A DNA stretch of 64,000 nt from Anaerovorax odorimutans (lineage in GTDB: Bacteria > Bacillota > Clostridia > Peptostreptococcales > Anaerovoracaceae), in NCBI RefSeq assembly GCF_024459955.1, contig NZ_JANFXK010000002.1, positions 1 through 64,000 of the forward strand, written 5' to 3'. The position numbers and the translations under genes are program-made. The number at the start of each line of letters is the position of its first letter. The first letter of the stretch is position 1. Below, one piece after another: positions 59,091 through 64,000 of the stretch. The notes under the pieces are model-generated. The model made no database searches and was not told where the DNA came from. It worked only from the letters and a program-made list of their open reading frames with translations.

Positions 59091-60179
59091 CTATAGTTTC
59101 AGGCCCTTTGCCAGGTTGCAGACAAAGTCCTGTACATTGGTAACGATCCCTTTGGCCGCCAGACTTCCTCTGTCTCCCAGTTTGTTGACCGCAAACTCGG
59201 AGGTATCGATTGTGTAAAAGTAGATCTGTCTGATGGTGCCGTCCGGCATTACCCGGAAGTTAGGGGTCATATTGCCGGTGGCAATGGTATGGAGTACCGT
59301 AGCCATGCCAATAACAGTAGTTGCTTTACGGACATGGCTTCTTACTGCGTCCTGGCCAACATATGTATGCTCGTACACCTCTGGCAGCGGTCCGTCGTCC
59401 CGCAGCGAACCGTTGAGAACAAACGGTACATTGTGCTTCACGCAGCTGTATATGATTCCGTCCTTAATCTTTTCCTTTTCGAGGAAAGCCGGGATGGAGC
59501 CGTAGAGGTTTACTCTGTTTATAGTGTCGATATGGTTGTAATGTCCGTTAAAGTGCGGTCTCTGGGTGCGGATATCCTGTCCCAGGGCCGTACCCAGAAG
59601 TCCGGCTTCCAGATCGTGCGTCGCCAGAGCATTTCCGGCTAACAGCGCGTCTACGTAGCCTTCGGCCACCAGCTTGGAAAAGGCTTCCCGCGCCTCATAA
59701 TCAAAGGCACAGGCAGGCCCCAGTACCCAGACTACATATCCGTGTTTTTTCTCATGCTTTAAAAGCTCGATCAGCTGTTCATAATCATAGGAAAAGGCTG
59801 TCTCGCGGCTGCGGCTCTGGCGGAAGGAAAAGGGCGTATCCTTATTTTCTTCCTGCTCAAAGCAGTCGGCATGGACATAAATGCCTTCCTCACAATCCTC
59901 GGTCCTGCCCACTACAATCCGGTCTCCCTGCTTAATATTGCGAAACTCTCTCACATGGATTTTTCCCTCTTCGTAAACAGCTACGCAGTCCATGCGGGAT
60001 TCCTCTGCCAGAATCCATTTGCCGTCTATTTTGAAATACTCAGGAAAAATCGAAGTCGCATGAAAGTTCTGAGGAGCTGTCATATCCTTCGGTGCCAGCC
60101 TCAGCACCGCGTCCGGAGCACGGTCAAATTTTTCCAGAGTAAAGTCAGGTTCCTTATATTCTCGTAATTTAAAGGCCAT
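59091..60179 (-). CDS. Archaeal-type ornithine cyclodeaminase-like protein (LOR/SDH region, TIGR00300-like)
   Basis: The product has 362 aa. The conserved core has GNALATHDLEAGLLGTALG, HYNHIDTINRVNLYGSI, LNGSLRDDGPLPEVYEHTY and DTSEFAVNKLGDRGSLAA, matching the TIGR00300/LOR-SDH group. Characterised relatives convert ornithine to proline and ammonia in an NAD-dependent reaction or are part of arginine dihydrolase-cyclodeaminase enzymes. The upstream putP and downstream aminotransferase support ornithine/proline metabolism. It is unrelated in sequence to bacterial Ocd of the mu-crystallin family. Confidence is moderate for function, high for family. Confidence 0.8.
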   Translation of the reverse strand: MAFKLREYKEPDFTLEKFDRAPDAVLRLAPKDMTAPQNFHATSIFPEYFKIDGKWILAEESRMDCVAVYEEGKIHVREFRNIKQGDRIVVGRTEDCEEGIYVHADCFEQEENKDTPFSFRQSRSRETAFSYDYEQLIELLKHEKKHGYVVWVLGPACAFDYEAREAFSKLVAEGYVDALLAGNALATHDLEAGLLGTALGQDIRTQRPHFNGHYNHIDTINRVNLYGSIPAFLEKEKIKDGIIYSCVKHNVPFVLNGSLRDDGPLPEVYEHTYVGQDAVRSHVRKATTVIGMATVLHTIATGNMTPNFRVMPDGTIRQIYFYTIDTSEFAVNKLGDRGSLAAKGIVTNVQDFVCNLAKGLKL

Positions 60180-60202
60180 AAAATCTATTCTCCCTTGCTA
60201 TA

Positions 60203-61678
60203 TTAAAATTTTGTTGTCTTGACGGAATCAAATTCTTCCGCTACTTCCTGCGGCAGCCTGCTGCACAGACTGACAATAATAATCACTGCCGTGGAGGCGA
60301 TGAATCCGGGAATAATTTCATAGATATCGAAGATACCGCCTTCCAGGTTATACCAAAGAAGATCCACAACGCCTCCGGTAATCATACCCGCGATGGCGCC
60401 CGGGAGGGTCATCCTTCTCCAGAAAAGGGCAAAAAGGATCAGGGGTCCAAAAGCGGAACCGAATCCGCCCCACGCACAGGACACGAGCCCGAATACGGAG
60501 CTATCGGGATCAATGGCTATGGTAATGGCAATGGCGGAAATAATTACAACCGTCAACCTGCTGACCCAGACGATTTCGGGGCCGTCCGTATCCTTTTTAA
60601 AAAGCGTAGCATAGAGATCCCGCGAAACAGACGACGCGGACACCAATAGCTGTGAGCTGGCCGTACTCATGATAGCCGCCAGAATGGCAATTAAAAGAAC
60701 CCCTGCGATGACCGGATTAAACATGGTATTGATCATGGACATGTAAATTGTCTCCCCATCGCTGAGGTTTGGCATGAATGCCTTGCCCACGACACCGATG
60801 ACAATAGCGGCGGTCAGGGTGATTGCTACCCAAATCATAGCGATCACTCTCGATTTGCGGATCATGTCAGGATTCTCAATGGCCATAAAACGCACCAAAA
60901 TATGGGGCTGCCCAAAATAGCCCAATCCCCATCCAAGGGCCGAAGCCAAAAGCAGTCCGTTAATATGTCCGGAAATCTGCGGAAAGAATCCCAGAGACTC
61001 AGGAGTCAACTGGGCCAGACGCAAAGAAACATCGTCGATGCCTCCCATGGAAATCACTGCGATGATCGGTACGATAATCAATGCGAAAAACATAATGGTT
61101 CCCTGAATCGTATCCGTCCAGCAAACGGCGGTAAAGCCTCCCAGCGCCGTATATGCCAAAATAATCGCCGCGCACACGATCATTCCCGCCTTATAATCCA
61201 TTCCGAAAATGGTATTGAACAGCTTTCCTCCGGCAGCGAACTGAGAGGAAGTATAGACTAGAAAGAAAATAACAATGAAAATACCGGAAACGATCCTTAA
61301 AATATGTTTTTTATCGCGAAACCGATTTTCAAAGAAATCCGGAATTGTAAGGGCATTTCCCGCCACCTGGGTGTATTTTCTCAGCCGCTTGGCCACGAAG
61401 AGCCAGTTGAGATATGTACCGATAAACAGGCCGATCGCAGTCCAGATGGCCTCCGAAGTCCCCGTATAAACCACATAAGCCATGCCTGGCACTCCGGTTA
61501 AAAGCCACCCGCTCATATCAGAGGCCTGGGCGGACATGGCAGTTACCCAACTGCCAAGCTTGCGGCCGCCCAGAATATATTCCGACAGACTATCCGTTTT
61601 GCTGTAATGTTTTACTCCGATTGCCACCATAACCCCCAAATAAATGATGAATATGGCGGCGATGATCACTGTACTCAA
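60203..61678 (-). CDS. putP: Sodium/proline symporter
   Basis: The product has 491 aa with about 13 membrane helices. It has the PutP signatures YILGGRKLGSWVTAMSAQAS and DMSGWLLTGVPGMAYVVY, and the sodium-site region MSTASSQLLVSASSVSRDL. Length matches PutP. It imports proline with sodium. It is 12 bases downstream of serS and 23 upstream of the cyclodeaminase-like gene. Proline is a key electron acceptor in amino-acid-fermenting clostridia, though no proline reductase gene is in this window. Confidence 0.93.
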   Translation of the reverse strand: MSTVIIAAIFIIYLGVMVAIGVKHYSKTDSLSEYILGGRKLGSWVTAMSAQASDMSGWLLTGVPGMAYVVYTGTSEAIWTAIGLFIGTYLNWLFVAKRLRKYTQVAGNALTIPDFFENRFRDKKHILRIVSGIFIVIFFLVYTSSQFAAGGKLFNTIFGMDYKAGMIVCAAIILAYTALGGFTAVCWTDTIQGTIMFFALIIVPIIAVISMGGIDDVSLRLAQLTPESLGFFPQISGHINGLLLASALGWGLGYFGQPHILVRFMAIENPDMIRKSRVIAMIWVAITLTAAIVIGVVGKAFMPNLSDGETIYMSMINTMFNPVIAGVLLIAILAAIMSTASSQLLVSASSVSRDLYATLFKKDTDGPEIVWVSRLTVVIISAIAITIAIDPDSSVFGLVSCAWGGFGSAFGPLILFALFWRRMTLPGAIAGMITGGVVDLLWYNLEGGIFDIYEIIPGFIASTAVIIIVSLCSRLPQEVAEEFDSVKTTKF

Positions 61679-61690
61679 AATATTGCTCCT

Positions 61691-62968
<1,278 letters not shown>

Positions 62969-62974
62969 TCACTC

Positions 62975-64000
62975 CTAAAATAAATTTTTCTTATATATTA
63001 TGTATAAATCCGTTAACTCTTTTACTTTTTCCTGCATCTCGATCTGCAGGCCGGAGGCCGTCTCAAAATCCCGTTTGTCCAGCGCCCGGACGATTCTTGT
63101 GAGCAGGCACTGTTCGTTGAGCTTATCCCTTCCCAGCAGATTTCGAATCGTATTGATCTTTTCCCAATATACCACATCGTAATCCACGCAGTCGCTGTCA
63201 TCGTGGCATTTGACACAGTGACGAATCAGATCCATGGTATTGGGCACGATTCGGTTATGGAGCTCCGTAGCCCATTGTGCTACGATGGCTTCTTTATAGG
63301 ATTCCAGCGTGATCGGAGTCATCACGTCATTTCTCTGGAAAACTTTCAGCTTTTCCGGATGGTCCGCAAAGGCACAGATGTTTTCCCAGACTGTACGCGG
63401 TACCCTTCCGAACAGCTCGTTTCTTTCCTGCTCCGTATATTCTTCGAAAACGTCCCGTTCGCTTCTGTAGAGCCGATCTTTTTCCAAATAGAAATCTTCC
63501 TGACCGTACTCCTTGGATATGGAGGCTTCCAGCTCTTTTGGCGTCTTTTTCGCCTCCAGAGCGGCCTTGATTCCATCCAGCATAGCCATGTAAGAAGATG
63601 CCAGAATCAGGTAGGTATTACTTTTCGGGTTGGGCGCCCTCAGCTCAAAGCGGGTAGCCAGCGGGTTGGCCACGTCCCGTACAAGCCCTACCAGTACCGT
63701 TCTGTTTCTGGATGGCATCTCCACGCCGTGGCCCAGGGAAGTAACGACGCAGACCGGAGCTTCGTAGCCCGGCTTCAGCCGGTTAAAAGCATCGTTGGTG
63801 GCGCTTACGAAGGGATTGACCACTTCATAGTTTTTCAGGATTCCCATCAGAGCGCCAAAGCCGATCGGACTGAGGAATTCCGCTTTCATATCCTTGGCAG
63901 AGAAAAGGTTCACTCTGCGCCCGTCTTTCAGCTTAGCCGCAAGTCCCATATGGGTATGCTCCCCGCTTCCGGCCACACCTTCCATCGGCTTAGCCATGAA
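62975..64000 (-). CDS. glnA: Glutamine synthetase, C-terminal part (truncated by the window)
   Basis: The visible part is about 341 residues; the start lies beyond the right edge. GVAGSGEHTHMGL is the ATP/glutamate-binding HTH segment, and RNRTVLVGLVRDVANPLATRFELRAPNP covers an arginine-rich active-site region. The C-terminal 150 residues (from VWENICAFADHPEKLKVF) are helical and unlike standard GlnA, closer to type III or GS-like proteins. It converts glutamate and ammonia to glutamine if active. The unusual C-terminus leaves room for a gamma-glutamyl-amine ligase role. Confidence 0.85.
   Translation of the reverse strand, partial: FMAKPMEGVAGSGEHTHMGLAAKLKDGRRVNLFSAKDMKAEFLSPIGFGALMGILKNYEVVNPFVSATNDAFNRLKPGYEAPVCVVTSLGHGVEMPSRNRTVLVGLVRDVANPLATRFELRAPNPKSNTYLILASSYMAMLDGIKAALEAKKTPKELEASISKEYGQEDFYLEKDRLYRSERDVFEEYTEQERNELFGRVPRTVWENICAFADHPEKLKVFQRNDVMTPITLESYKEAIVAQWATELHNRIVPNTMDLIRHCVKCHDDSDCVDYDVVYWEKINTIRNLLGRDKLNEQCLLTRIVRALDKRDFETASGLQIEMQEKVKELTDLYIIYKKNLF

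Overview
The window reads as about 64 kb of chromosome from an anaerobic, low-to-mid GC Bacillota, most likely a class Clostridia amino-acid or purine/pyrimidine fermenter. Clues are AGGAGG-type ribosome sites, CarD, a YacL-like PIN-TRAM protein, short-chain ChrA pairs, a fused IspDF, three sigma-54 activators, sodium-coupled transporters and tungsten-type aldehyde ferredoxin oxidoreductases (AOR). Genus cannot be fixed from sequence alone. Most genes lie on the minus strand.

Region 1 (1-17.7 kb) is a set of sigma-54-controlled catabolic modules. Three enhancer-binding regulators (961-2763, 9483-10874, 16241-17716) sit beside five textbook -24/-12 promoters, each with the GG-N10-GC core. These promoters drive a truncated saccharopine-dehydrogenase-like gene at the left edge, an unknown 139-aa protein, a saccharopine-dehydrogenase-like/NhaC antiporter operon, an M20 amidohydrolase/sodium symporter operon and an N-carbamoyl amidohydrolase. 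Palindromes and repeats at activator distance look like the upstream activating sites. An IS110 transposase gene with a structured upstream leader (candidate bridge RNA) is inserted at about 4.8-6.4 kb.

Region 2 (17.8-31 kb) looks like reductive pyrimidine or hydantoin breakdown: PreT/PreA-like dihydropyrimidine dehydrogenase, a dihydropyrimidinase, two more carbamoyl amidohydrolases, and a dihydroorotate-dehydrogenase-like enzyme with a ferredoxin tail. A LacI-type regulator has matching operators before the carbamoylase-preTA unit and before its own gene. A thioredoxin reductase, a MarR-MATE efflux unit with a clear operator, a small lipoprotein and a cyclophilin are interspersed.

Region 3 (31-40 kb) is mainly housekeeping: Nudix hydrolase, split chromate transporter, TRIC-type channel, ProRS, IspDF, PIN-TRAM, CarD and a two-component system.

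Region 4 (40-56.7 kb) is a tungsten/molybdenum enzyme island. It holds TupABC tungstate transport, MobB, a ThiF/MoeB-like activating enzyme, two MoaD-like sulfur carriers, and two divergent operons each with a polyferredoxin and an AOR. The right-hand operon continues into NuoE-, NuoF- and NuoG-like subunits, so it should encode a large AOR that exchanges electrons with NAD(H) and ferredoxin. Three leaders (before tupA and before both AOR operons) share one conserved core and end in intrinsic terminators. I read them as Moco/Tuco-family riboswitches, so uptake, cofactor assembly and the W-enzymes would share one RNA-based control.

Region 5 (56.8-64 kb) carries an Rpn-type nuclease, an aminotransferase, an archaeal-type ornithine cyclodeaminase-like protein, the proline symporter PutP, SerRS and the C-terminal part of a glutamine synthetase that runs off the window. 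I saw no tRNA, rRNA or CRISPR array.
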